NCBI RefSeq assembly: GCF_035987325.1 | Contig: NZ_CP108488.1 | Coordinates: forward strand, 8,184,001-8,248,000 | DNA from: Streptomyces sp. NBC_01244 | GTDB taxonomy: Bacteria; Actinomycetota; Actinomycetes; Streptomycetales; Streptomycetaceae | DNA: 64,000 nucleotides | Direction: 5' to 3' | Shown: in pieces, positions 41,808 to 52,100 of the stretch | Layout: each line of letters opens with the position of its first letter | How positions within the stretch are numbered: position 1 is the first letter of the stretch | Position numbers and translations under genes: made by a program | The notes under the pieces: generated by a model | Database searches by the model: none | Told to the model about the DNA's origin: nothing | The model's input: the letters and a program-made list of their open reading frames with translations, nothing else

Positions 41808-41852
41808 ACTATCCCCGTACGCCCTGACGGGTGACTGACGGAGACCTGACGT
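41808..41852 (-). promoter_or_regulatory. SARP-type promoter of the P450 gene
   Basis: CTGA at 41824, 41835 and 41846 on the plus strand (coding-strand heptads ACGTCAG, CCGTCAG, CCGTCAG with 4-bp spacers). The -10-like GATAGT is exactly ten nucleotides downstream (plus 41808-41813). Start near 41801, leader ~30 nt. The heptads end 3 bp before the TetR stop codon. Confidence 0.78.
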
Positions 41853-41854
41853 CG

Positions 41855-42577
41855 TCAGCGGGGCAGTCCGGCGAACTCTCCCATCGCCGCGGAGGCGTGG
41901 TCGAAGAAGGCCGCGGGGTCGGCCGCGACGCCGGCGATGTGGCCGTTGACCTCGAAGCCGACCATGCCGTGCAGCTGCGTCCACACGACGAGCATGCGGG
42001 CGACGACGGACAGCGGGAGCCCTTCCAGGAGACCGCCCGCGAGCGCTTCCGCGTTGCGTGACATGCCCTCGGACAGGGGCGGTTCGCCGGGGCGGTCACC
42101 GGTGAGCACGCCGTCCTTCTGCGCCTCGCGCAGCAGCCCGACGAGCGCCACCACGGTACGCGCGCCGGCGGCCATGGTCTCCGGGGGCGCGCTGTAGCCG
42201 GGCACCGGCCGGCCCCAGATCAGGACGTACTCCTCGGGGCTGGCCAGGGCCCAGCTCCGGACGCCCTGCCAGATCGCGGTCCAGCGGCCCAGCAGGCCGG
42301 CGCCGGCGGCCCCGGCCGCCGCCGCGGCGTTCTCCGCGCTCTCTCCCATGCCGTGGTAGGCGTCCAGGATCAGTGCGGTCAGGAGTGCCTCCTCATCCGG
42401 GAAGAGCCGCTGCGCCGCCGCCGGCTCGAGGCCGGCGGCACGGGCCACCGCCTGGGTGTCCAGATCGACGAACCGGCGGTCCGCCAGCCGGCGGACCGCC
42501 TCCGTCTTCATCCGTCGGACGGACGCCTCGCGGTCTTCGTTCTGGGTGTCGGACTGGTCATCGGGAACGAATGTCAT
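41855..42577 (-). CDS. TetR-family cluster regulator
   Basis: 240 residues. The N-terminal helix-turn-helix is recognisable (~30-75: FVDLDTQAVARAAGLEPAAAQRLFPDEEAL), although weaker than in most TetR proteins. The C-terminal part fits the WHG-type ligand-binding domain (WALASPEEYVLIWGRPVPGY). Its promoter carries one of three identical-pattern 17-bp palindromes, implying autorepression and control of the efflux gene and the kinase/SnoaL promoters. The pathway product or intermediate is the likely ligand. Confidence 0.88.
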   Translation of the reverse strand: MTFVPDDQSDTQNEDREASVRRMKTEAVRRLADRRFVDLDTQAVARAAGLEPAAAQRLFPDEEALLTALILDAYHGMGESAENAAAAAGAAGAGLLGRWTAIWQGVRSWALASPEEYVLIWGRPVPGYSAPPETMAAGARTVVALVGLLREAQKDGVLTGDRPGEPPLSEGMSRNAEALAGGLLEGLPLSVVARMLVVWTQLHGMVGFEVNGHIAGVAADPAAFFDHASAAMGEFAGLPR

Positions 42578-42612
42578 GATCCCGACCTTCTCAGACCGTG
42601 CCCCGTCCGTCG

Positions 42613-42629
42613 ATTACGTCCCAGGTAAG
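42613..42629. promoter_or_regulatory. TetR-type operator 3 (tetR promoter)
   Basis: ATTACGTCCCAGGTAAG, 36 bp upstream of the TetR start, one mismatch in the outer position of the right half site. Together with 23880 and 39980 it defines the pattern ATTAC(N7)GTAA(T/G). I found no further copy in the window. Confidence 0.65.
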
Positions 42630-42648
42630 GACGGACCTGCCGGATGGG

Positions 42649-43437
42649 TCATCCGGCCTTCTCGGCAAGGCGGTTGAGGTGGCGGGAATAGTCGGACGTC
42701 ACGGCCAGGGCGTGCTTGTCGATGAAGAAGTGCCCGCCCGAGTACTCGCTGTGCCCCAGGTACCGCGGGGCGCGCGGCACCCACGAGGAGAAGGCGTCGT
42801 CCTCCTCCATCAGCGGGTCCGACTTCCCTCCGTACGAGACGAGCGGGCACGGTACGAGGGCTCCCTCGTCGACGCGCTGGGCCGCCACCGACAGGTCGGC
42901 CCGCAGTGCGGGGATGACCATCTGCAGCATCTCCGGGTTGTCGTAGATCTCCGCGGGGAAGGAGCCCAGCTTCTTGATCCAGCCGACCAGTTCCTCCTGA
43001 GGCATGCCGATGTGCTCCTTCGTGGGATTGAAGAAGCCTTCGGGGGCCCAGCCGGACATGCCGATCAGGACCGGGCCGCGCACCCCGTCCCGTTCCATCC
43101 GTACGGAGAGGTGGTAGGCCAGCTGGGCTCCGAGGCAGTGGCCGAAGAAGCCGAACGGGCGGTCGTCGCACTCGGCGAGCACGGCCTCGTACAGCCCGTC
43201 GAGAAGCGGCTCCCAGGCCGTGTACGCGGTCTCCTCGCGGCGCTCCTGACGGCCGGGCAGGGTCACCGCCTGGGCGGCGATGTCGGGCGGCAGCAGATCC
43301 GCCCAGTCCCGGTAGATGATCGCCCCGCTGCCTGCGTGAGGAAACAGGAAGAGCCTGATCCGGGCCTCGGGCGACGTCTCGGCGGGGTGGAACCACTGGC
43401 CCGGTGCGGACACTTTGCTGACGATGGAATTGTTCAC
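42649..43437 (-). CDS. Type II thioesterase with cysteine nucleophile
   Basis: 262 residues, typical external thioesterase of PKS/NRPS clusters: LFLFPHAGSGAIIYRDWA at the start, acid in YGGKSDPL, histidine in YSGGHFFI. The nucleophile elbow reads GHCLGA with Cys101 where GHSMGA is usual. Such enzymes remove aberrant acyl groups from carrier proteins; a cysteine nucleophile occurs in a minority. Fourth gene after the PKS, so it probably edits the PKS ACPs. Confidence 0.9.
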   Translation of the reverse strand: MNNSIVSKVSAPGQWFHPAETSPEARIRLFLFPHAGSGAIIYRDWADLLPPDIAAQAVTLPGRQERREETAYTAWEPLLDGLYEAVLAECDDRPFGFFGHCLGAQLAYHLSVRMERDGVRGPVLIGMSGWAPEGFFNPTKEHIGMPQEELVGWIKKLGSFPAEIYDNPEMLQMVIPALRADLSVAAQRVDEGALVPCPLVSYGGKSDPLMEEDDAFSSWVPRAPRYLGHSEYSGGHFFIDKHALAVTSDYSRHLNRLAEKAG

Positions 43438-43495
43438 CGTTTTCCCCTCTGGGTAAGGCGTGGCGACGCACCGGGCAGACGGCCCGGGGCGGGAT

Positions 43496-44533
43496 TCACT
43501 GGACTTCGGAGGCGGTCCTGGAGGTGGCGGGCGCCGCCTCCAGGAGGGCGCGCAGCGCGGGCAGCACCGTCGCGGCGATCTCCTCGAGGCGGGGCTGCGG
43601 GTCGAACGAGCCGATCCGGAGCACCAGGTGGCGGGCGCCGGCCCGGACGTAGCCGGCCAGCCAGGTGGCGCACTCCTCGGCGCTGCCCCAGCCGTAGGCC
43701 TGGAGCGGCGCCATCTGCTCCAGGGAGCGGCCGTAGTAGTGCCGGAGGTAGTGGTCCAGCTCCCGGCGGGCGCTCTCCCGGTCGGGATCGACCGTGAGGG
43801 TGGCGTACAGGGCCGGCGTCACCGCGCCGGCGGGCCGGCCGGCCTCCTCCAGCTCCGCACCGAGCTGCTGCCAGCCCTTCGCGTACTGCTCGGCGGAGGG
43901 TACGAAGGGCAGCCAGCCGTCGTAGTGGCGGGCCACCCGGCGCAGCACCTTCGGGGTGTCCCCGCCGGCCAGCCACAGCGGCGGGCCGCCCTGCCGGTGC
44001 GGGGGCGGCAGCCGGTGCAGCCCCCGCACCTGCCAGTACCGGCCCTCGAAGTCCTCGGGGGCGCCGTCGCGGGTGCTGTTCCAGGCGCGGCGCCACAGCG
44101 CGGCCGTCTCGTCGAGGCGCCCGGCCCGAGTGCTGAAGTCGGCGCCGACCGCGCCGAACTCCTCCTCCGTCTCGGGTACCGGAAAGCCTCCGCCCAGCCC
44201 CAGGATCAGCCGGGAGGCTCCTACGTGGTCGAGGCTCGCGACCATATGCGCGCCGATCAGCGGGTGGCGCAGGGCGGCCGTGAGGGCGGCCGTGCCCAGG
44301 GTGATCCGGCTGGTGACCGCACCGGCCGCGGCCAGGATGATCAGGGGGTCCAGACGGGGGCGGGCGGTGAGGGAGTCACCCGCCCACAGGGAGTCGAAGC
44401 CGAGCTCCTCCGCCCGGCGGGCGAAGTCCAGCAGGGGGGCGGCCGCGAAACCGCCGGTGATCGCCTGTTCCCTGGTGGGCAGGAGGATGCCGATGCTCAG
44501 GGCGGCCCGCGGGCCGGCGCTCAGGTCAGTCAT
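43496..44533 (-). CDS. LLM-class (luciferase-like) flavin-dependent oxidoreductase
   Basis: 345 residues. TIM-barrel of the bacterial luciferase-like family: SIGILLPT start, LDFARRAEELGFDSLWAGDS, ILGLGGGFPVPETEEEFGA, RVARHYDGWLP. Could be an FMNH2-dependent monooxygenase or F420-dependent oxidoreductase; the sequence alone does not decide. It overlaps the AMP-ligase gene by 8 bp, and its coupling with the PKS operon suggests a redox tailoring step on the chain or azoxy group. Confidence 0.85.
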   Translation of the reverse strand: MTDLSAGPRAALSIGILLPTREQAITGGFAAAPLLDFARRAEELGFDSLWAGDSLTARPRLDPLIILAAAGAVTSRITLGTAALTAALRHPLIGAHMVASLDHVGASRLILGLGGGFPVPETEEEFGAVGADFSTRAGRLDETAALWRRAWNSTRDGAPEDFEGRYWQVRGLHRLPPPHRQGGPPLWLAGGDTPKVLRRVARHYDGWLPFVPSAEQYAKGWQQLGAELEEAGRPAGAVTPALYATLTVDPDRESARRELDHYLRHYYGRSLEQMAPLQAYGWGSAEECATWLAGYVRAGARHLVLRIGSFDPQPRLEEIAATVLPALRALLEAAPATSRTASEVQ

Positions 44534-46157
44534 GTCGGATGTCCGTCACTGGTCGGGCGGCGGCGGGCGCGGCCTGCGCGCCGCCGCCGAGGCGTTCGCG
44601 CACGGCCCGGCGCAGCACCTTGCCGGCCGGGTTGCGCTCGAGAGTGTCGGAGAAGTGGAACGCCGTGGGGATCTTGTAGTCGGCGAGCCGGTCCCGCAGG
44701 AACAGCAGCAGTTCCCGGGGGGTGGGGCGGGTGGCGCCGGCCCGGGGCACCACGCAGGCGTGCACCGCTTCGCCCCAGTCCGGATGGGGCAGGCCGACGA
44801 CGGCCGCGTCGGCCACCGCCGGGTGTTCGCCGAGCGCCGTCTCCACCTCGGCCGGGTAGATGTTCTGCCCGGCCACGATGATGGTGTCGTTGATCCGGTC
44901 GCACAGGAAGAGGTAGCCCCGCTCGTCGACGTAGCCGGCGTCGCCCATCAGCAGCCAGCCGTCCACGAGCGTCTCGCGGGTCGCGTCGGGCAGGTTCCAG
45001 TAACCGAGCATGTTCGACGGGGCCTTGACGCAGACCTGGCCGATCTCGCCGGGCCCCAGGCTCCGCCCCTCGGTGTCGATGATCTTCAGTTCGTTTCCCG
45101 GGCAGACCCGGCCGGCGGAGCGCAGCAGCGCACTGCCCGGCCGGTGGTCCTCGGGCGGCAGGCACACCGCCACGCTGACCGTCTCCGTGCTGGCGTAGAT
45201 CTGGGCGAACTCACAGCCGAAGACGTCGATGCAGCGCGACAGCAGGCTCTCCGTGATGGGCGCGCCGCCGTACGCGATCTTGCGGAACGACGCGAAGGCG
45301 GCCCGGTCGGCGCCGCGTTCGTCCAGCATCATCCCCAGCATCGCGGGCGCCGCGAAGGTGGTGGTCACGCGGTGCTCGCGGATCAGCCGGACCGCCTCCT
45401 GCGCCACGAACAGGCGCATCACCACATTCGTCAGCCCGGCGTTGAAGCCGTGCATGAACCAGCCGATGCCGGCGGTGCCCAGGCCCGGCAGCGAGATGAG
45501 GCTGACGTCCTCGGGGTGCCAGTCGATCCAGTCGACGCCGGCGGCGCGCTGGGCGGCCGGCAGGGTGAAGAAGCCCCTGTGCGGGACGACCGCGCCCTTG
45601 GGACGGCCGGTGGTGCCGCTGGTGTAGATCTGCACCACCGCGTCATCCGGTCCCGTGCCCGGGTCGAGGCCGGTGTACGGCGCTCGCGACCACCAGGCGC
45701 GCAGTCCCGCGCCCGGGTCGTCGTCGCCGGGCAGGCCGGTCCGTACGACGGTCCGCAGCCCCGGAAGTTCGGGCCGCAGCCGGTCGACGACGGCACTGAA
45801 CTCCTCGTCCACGAAGAGCACCGCGGCGTCGGAGTCGCGCAGGATGTGGTCGATCTCGCCGCCCGTGAGCCGCCAGTTCACCGGTACCAGGACCGCGCCG
45901 GCCTTGGCGCAGCCGATCACGGTCATGTAGTAGTACTCGGACTCGCGGCCCAGGTAGGCGACGCGGGTTCCGCCCGCCGCTCCGGCATCGAGCAGGCCCT
46001 GCGCGATGCGGTCGGAATCGCGGTGCAGCTGTGCGTAGGTGACGACGCGGTCCTCGCACAGGATCGCCGGGTGCCCGCCGCGGTCGCGGGCGTGCGCCGC
46101 GGACGTCGCCGTCAGCGTCCAGTCGGCTCGTCGGGCGTCCGTCTCGATCGCGGTCAT
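44526..46157 (-). CDS. AMP-forming acyl-CoA/acyl-ACP ligase
   Basis: 543 residues, ANL superfamily. P-loop-like YTSGTTGRPKGAV, A5 motif YASTET, GDAGYVDERGYLFLCDRINDTII and the C-terminal lysine in NPAGKVLRR. It activates a carboxylic acid as adenylate and passes it to CoA or a carrier protein. ATGA overlap with the PKS stop (46154-46157) ties it to that enzyme. Candidate substrates are a fatty starter or the serine-derived azoxy carboxylate. No FAAL-specific insertion could be recognised by eye. Confidence 0.88.
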   Translation of the reverse strand: MTAIETDARRADWTLTATSAAHARDRGGHPAILCEDRVVTYAQLHRDSDRIAQGLLDAGAAGGTRVAYLGRESEYYYMTVIGCAKAGAVLVPVNWRLTGGEIDHILRDSDAAVLFVDEEFSAVVDRLRPELPGLRTVVRTGLPGDDDPGAGLRAWWSRAPYTGLDPGTGPDDAVVQIYTSGTTGRPKGAVVPHRGFFTLPAAQRAAGVDWIDWHPEDVSLISLPGLGTAGIGWFMHGFNAGLTNVVMRLFVAQEAVRLIREHRVTTTFAAPAMLGMMLDERGADRAAFASFRKIAYGGAPITESLLSRCIDVFGCEFAQIYASTETVSVAVCLPPEDHRPGSALLRSAGRVCPGNELKIIDTEGRSLGPGEIGQVCVKAPSNMLGYWNLPDATRETLVDGWLLMGDAGYVDERGYLFLCDRINDTIIVAGQNIYPAEVETALGEHPAVADAAVVGLPHPDWGEAVHACVVPRAGATRPTPRELLLFLRDRLADYKIPTAFHFSDTLERNPAGKVLRRAVRERLGGGAQAAPAAARPVTDIRHD

Positions 46158-49100
46158 CGGCCACTCTCCGGGGCGAGGAGGGAGGTGAGCTGGGCTTCGA
46201 GGAAGTCGGTGAGCTCACCGGGTGAGGGGTGATCGAAGGTGAGCGTGGCGGGCAGCGGGACCCGGAAGACCGACTCCAGGCCCGTCTTGAGCTGCAGGGC
46301 CATCAGGGAGTCGAGTCCCAGCGCGACGAACGGGGTGGCCGGCTCGATCTGGTCGGCGTCGTCGGCCTGGAGCACCGCCGCGACGCGCTCGCGCACCACC
46401 CGGTCGACGGCTTCCCTGCGCTCGGCCTCCGGCTTGGCGAACAGGGCCGCCAGGTCGAAGCCGGAGCCGCCGCCGCGGCCCTCCTCGTCCACCAGCCGGG
46501 CATAGAGGGCGTTGTCGACCATGCTGGGCGCCACATACGCGTTCCAGTCGAACTCGCCGGCCACGTACGGTCCTTCGGGGTGAGCCAACATCCGCTCGAA
46601 CAACCGCAGAGCACGTGCCGGGGAGAAGAACCGCACTCCGCTGCGCTCCAGTTCGCGCCCGAGGCTCTCGTCCAGCCGGGCGGACATGCCGACCCGGCTC
46701 CACGCCCCCCAGTTGACCGACAGCGCGGGGAGCCCCAGCGCGCGGCGCCAGGCGACCAGACCGTCGAGGAAGGCGAAGGACGCCGCGTAGTGCGCCTGCG
46801 TCGAGCCGCCCAGTACCGAGGCGATCGAGGAGTGGACGAAGAAGAACTCGAGTTCCGGGAACCCCCCGGACAGCTCGTGCAGCAGCCAGCCGCCGTACGC
46901 CTGAGCCTGGAGCTGCGCGTCGATCGCCTCCCAGGTCAGGTTGCCGATCAGCGACTTCCCGGCGGCGCCCGCCGCGTGGACGATCCCGCCCAGTGGCATC
47001 GGGCCGCTCCGCAGCAGCTGCCGGAGCCGGTCCATGTCGGCGGGTGCGGACACGTCGGCCCGCTCCACCCTGATCGCGGCCCGTCCGGAGAGCTCGGCGA
47101 GCACCTCGGCGGCCTCCGGGGTCGCGCTGCCACCGCGGCTGACCAGCAGCAGGTGCCGGGCTCCCAGGTCCACCAACTTGCGGGCGCTCTCCAGTCCGAG
47201 CCCGCCCAGGCCGCCCGTGACGAGGTAGGTGCGGTCACCCCGTACGCGCACGCCCCCGGCGGTGACCGTTTCCTCGGGCAGAGCCACGACCACCTGGCCG
47301 CGGACGCCCTCCTCGGCCGCCGCCACCGCCTCCGGCAATTCGTCGAGGCCGTACACCGTGACGGGCAGCCGCGGCAGTTCACCGCTCTCCAGCGCCCGCA
47401 CGATCGCGGCCAGCTCCGTGTCGATCCGGCCGGGCCAGGCGGAGGCCGTCACCGTCCTGGCGCGGGCGGCGAGGCAGCCGCCGAGCGCCGCCGGTACCGG
47501 CTCGTCCGGGGCGCCGAGCCGGATGTCGATGCCGTGCCCCTCCGTGAGCAGCAGGATGTCGGCCTCGGGACCCGGATCGTGCACGTCGAGCACGTGGTGG
47601 GCGCCGAGCTCGCGCAGTTGCGCCTCCTCCCCGGGCTCGGAGGTGACGAAGACCTCGGCGCCGGCCCGGGCCGCCAGCGCCACTGCCGCACGCACCGTGG
47701 CCCGGTCCGCTCCGTGCACCAGGATCCGCTCACCGGCGGTCAGCGCGGCCCGGCCGTGCAGTGCGTGGTGGGCGGTGGCGTACGCGGTGCAGGACGCCAC
47801 CGCCTCGGCCGGCCCGACACCCGCGGGGGCGGGGGTGGCCGAGGAGGACGGCACCGTCACGGTGCGGCCCAGGGTGCCGTGGTGTGCCACGACGACCTCG
47901 GTCCCGACCGGGACTCCGGCCAGCGGTCCGGCGGCGACGACGGTACCGACACAGCCGGAACCCAGCGCGGGCGAGGGCGCGCCGTCGGTGCGCCGCCCCA
48001 GGGCCGCGGCCCGCACCCGCACCTGGATGAGGTCTTCGGTGGGGGTGACGGCCTCGGCGGGCACGGGGCGCGGCTCGGCCGTGCTGCCGGGCTCGGCCGC
48101 GCGCACCTCGAAGTCGCCGTGCCAGGCGGGCGTCGCCCGGCCGGCGAGCAGCCGTCGCACGTGGCGCTCACCGCCACGGTGCGCGACCTGGTACTCACCG
48201 GCGTCCGGAGTCAGCAACTCGTCGATCAGCGGGGCGTGTCCGCTGTCCGCGGGCAGGTCGACGAGCGTGGCCCGGGAGCGCGGGTACTCGTTCAGCAGTA
48301 CGTGCCCGAAACCCCACAGCGTGGCGGCCGCGGGCCGCACCCCGGCGCCCGGCAGGTCCCCGGGCAGCCACTGCGCACGGCTGGTGACCAGCCACAGGCG
48401 CACGGCCCGGGCCGGATCGCCACCGCTGACGGCGGCCACCACCTCCAGCAGCTCCCGGTAGTTGCGCTCGCACTCGGCGCGCAGCAGCGCGTGGCCGAAC
48501 GGCGCACCGGGTTCGCCGACGGGCCGCCAGAACCAGCAGACGTCGGTCACCGAAGGATCCGCGAGCGCCGCGCCCAGCGCGGGGGCCCCGTCGAGCGCGG
48601 TGAGGCGCAGGCCCCGTTCATCGGCGTGCGCGGCGAGTGCCGCCAGGTGTTTGGTCTCCGGCCCGATCGCCAGCACGTGCCTGCCCGCCGGGTCCGTGGC
48701 CTTCGGGGCGGAGCGGCGGACCCAGACGAGGCGGTGGACGAGCGACGGCGTACGGCCGGGGTCCGGCAAGGGCCGGTACTCGACCCCGGTCAGTTCGGCG
48801 ACCGGGGCGTGCTCGTCGTGCACCAGCAGATCGACCGTGCGGGCCCCGGTCCCCGTGCCCGTGACGCGGGCGAGGACCGTGAGCCGCTCGCCGCGCGGCT
48901 TCTTCAGCAGGCGCACGGATCCGAACCGTACGGGCGAGAAGAAGGGCCCCTCGTCGTCCAGGGCCACGGCGGCGTGCAGCGCGCACTCCAGCGCCTCGAC
49001 GGGCAGGTGCTCGAGCGGGGTGGAGCGGCGCAGGGCCAAGGTGGCGCTGTACACGCCGTCCTCGTGCCGCCTGACCTCTGTGAGCAGCCGGAACGCCTCC

Positions 49101-52100
49101 CCGTAGGCCCGGCCGACGGACGCCAGGTCGGTGGTGACATCGGTTCCCGAGACCCGTTCGCGCACCGCGCCGGGCGGCGGGGCAAGGGCGATGACCTCCG
49201 GGTCGGCCGCGGGGTCCGTGTCCGGCGCCGGCTCGAACGCAGCGGTGGCGTGCAGGACCTCCTCGCCGGCGGGGCCGCTGACGACCTCCACGTCGGCGCC
49301 GCCGCCGGCCCGGGGCCGCATCCGGGTGCGGACCGTGCTCGGGGATTCCTCGGTCGGCCGCAGGGGTTCGTGCATCCGCAGGTCCCGGATGAGCGCACGG
49401 GTGTGTCCGTACGCGCTGTCCTGGAGGGCCAGCAGCAGTTCCACGTACGCGGCGGGGGGAACGACCGTCTCGCCGTCCGAGCCGGTGTGGTCGGCCAGCC
49501 AGGAGGGCGCGCCGGGGGCATAGCGGGCGGTGAACTCCAGGACGGACTCCTGGTGTCCGTCCCGGCTTCCCTCCTCCTGCCCGAGCAGCGGATGCGCGGT
49601 GGAGCCCCGCACGCTCTGTACGCGCCCGCCGGCGGGCAGCCAGTAGCGCTTGCGCTCGAACGCGTATCCGGGCAGCCCCACGAGGCCGGACCGGTCCTGT
49701 CCGGCGTGCACACCTGCCCAGTCGACCGGGGCGCCGGCGGTGTAGATCTCGGCGAGCGCCCGCAGGACGGCCAGCTCGCCGCTGCCGCGGCGGCGCTGGC
49801 TGGCGATCCAGTGGTGGCCGTCGCCGACCACGCACTGCCGGGCCAGGGCCGTCAGGGCGGCGGAGGGGCCGATCTCGACGAAGATGTGCCGGCCGCGCTT
49901 CTCGACGGCCTGGATGCCCTCCATGAACCGGACCGGTTCGCCGATGTGCCGCACCCAGTAGTCGGGGGTGGCGAGTTCGGCGAACTTGGCGACCCGGCCG
50001 GTGAGGTTGGAGATCAGCGGGATCGACGGCTCGTGGAACTCGATGTCCGCCATGGCCTCCCGGAAGCCGTCGAACATCTCGGCCATCAGCGGCGAGTGGA
50101 AGGCGTGCGAAACGGACAGCTGCTCGACCCGGGTCCCGGATGCCGTCAGTTCCTCGCTCAGGGCGCGCAGTTGCTCGACGTCCCCGGAGATCACGCACTG
50201 GCCCGGCGCGTTCACGGCCGCCACGGCCAGCCCGGGCCGCTCCGCGAGCAGGGGCTCGATCTCCCCGACGGGGCGGCTCACCGCGGCCATCCCGCCCCGG
50301 GCCCGGACGGACTGCATCAGGCGGGCGCGAGCGGCGACGAGCGCGACCGCTCCGGGCAGCGTGAACAGCCCGGCCACGGTCGCGGCGGTCACCTCGCCGA
50401 TGCTGTGCCCGATGAGGACGTTCGGCTTCAGACCCCAGGACATCCACAGCCGGGCCAGCGCGTACTCCAGGGTGAAGAGTGCGGGCTGGGTGTACCGCGT
50501 ACGGTGGATGAGGTCGCCGTCGGGCGCCTCGCCAGTCAGCAGGTCACGTACGGAGACGTCGATGTGCGCCGCGAACAGCGCGTCACAGGCGTCGACCCCG
50601 TCGCGGAAGACGGGGAAGCACCGGTACAGATCCGCGCCCATGCCCGCGTACTGCGCGCCCTGGCCGCTGAAGAGGAAGGCGGTCTTACGCGATTTCGCGC
50701 CGGTGGCGGCCTCGTCGCCCAGGCCCGACGCCAGCAGCTTCAGGAGCCCTTCGCGGTCCTGGACGACACCGGCGAGCCGGTGCCCGAAGTGCGCCCGGCC
50801 CGTGTTGGCCGTCCGGCACAGGCTCGCCACATCGTGGCTGCCGTCCCCGCCACCCGCCACGAACTCCTGGTACCGCTCGATCTGGCGGCGCAGCGACGCG
50901 GCGCTCTTGCCGGAGAGGGTGAACACGGAGGGCGCGGACGCGGTGCTCACGTCGTCGTCCGCGGCCGCCGCCGGATCGGGCCGGGGCTCGGGGCGGGGTT
51001 CGGGCGGCGCGACGGAAGGCGCCTGTTCGAGCACGGTGACGGCGATCGTCCCGGCGAAGCCGAAGCTGTTGACCACGGCCCGGCGGGTCTCGCCCGGCCA
51101 CTCCCGGCACTCGGTGGGCACCGACACCGGATAGGTGTCCCAGGGGATGCGGGTGGAGGGCGTCCGCAGGTTCAGGTGGGGGTAGATCGTCCCGGCTCGC
51201 AGCTGGAGCACCGTCTTGATCACGCCGACCACACCGGACGCCGGTTCCATGTGCCCGAGGTTCGTCTTGGCGGAACCGACCAGGAGCGGCACCTGCTTGG
51301 AGTGCGAGTCGGAGAACACGTCGTTGATGGCGCCGAGTTCGATGGGGTCGCCGATCGGAGTGCCGGTGCCGTGCGCCTCCACGTATTGGATGTCGCGCGG
51401 CTCCAGCCGCGCCGCGGCCAGCGCGCGCCGGATGACCAGCTCCTGCGCGGGCCCGTTCGGAACGGTCAGCCCCGCGCTGTCGCCGTCCTGTCCGATGGCC
51501 GTGCCGCGCACCAGCGCGAGGATCCGGTCGCCGTCGCGCTGGGCGTCACCGAGCCGCTTGAGCACCAGTATTCCGCAGCCTTCGGCGCGGACGTACCCGT
51601 CGGCGTCCTCGTCGAAGGTCTTGCACTGCCCGTCCGGGGCCAGCATCTGACCGTGCGAGAACATGACCATGATGCGCGGATGGTGCAGCGCGTTCACGCC
51701 ACCGGACAGGGCGATGTCGCACTCGCCGTTCCGCAGACCCTGGACCGCCATGTGCAGGGCGCTCAGCGAGGACGAACAGGCCGTGTCGACGCTGATGCTC
51801 GGACCGCGCCAGCCGAGGAAGTACGACAGCCTGCCGCTCAGCGGGAACATGGTGATGCCGGAGGCCAGATGGCCGTCCACCGCCTCGTAGGGGAGCGACT
51901 CGGTCTCCAGTGCGTAGTCGATCGAGCTGGCCCCTATGTAGACGCCGCCGTTGCCACGGCGAAGGGGCGTCGGATCGATGTTCGCGTGCTCCAGCGCGTG
52001 CCAGGCCGTCTCCAGCACCAGCCGCTGCTGCGGGTCGATGTACTGGGCTTCCTTGGGCGAGATGTTGAAGAACGGCGCGTCGAAGAGGTCGATGCGATCG

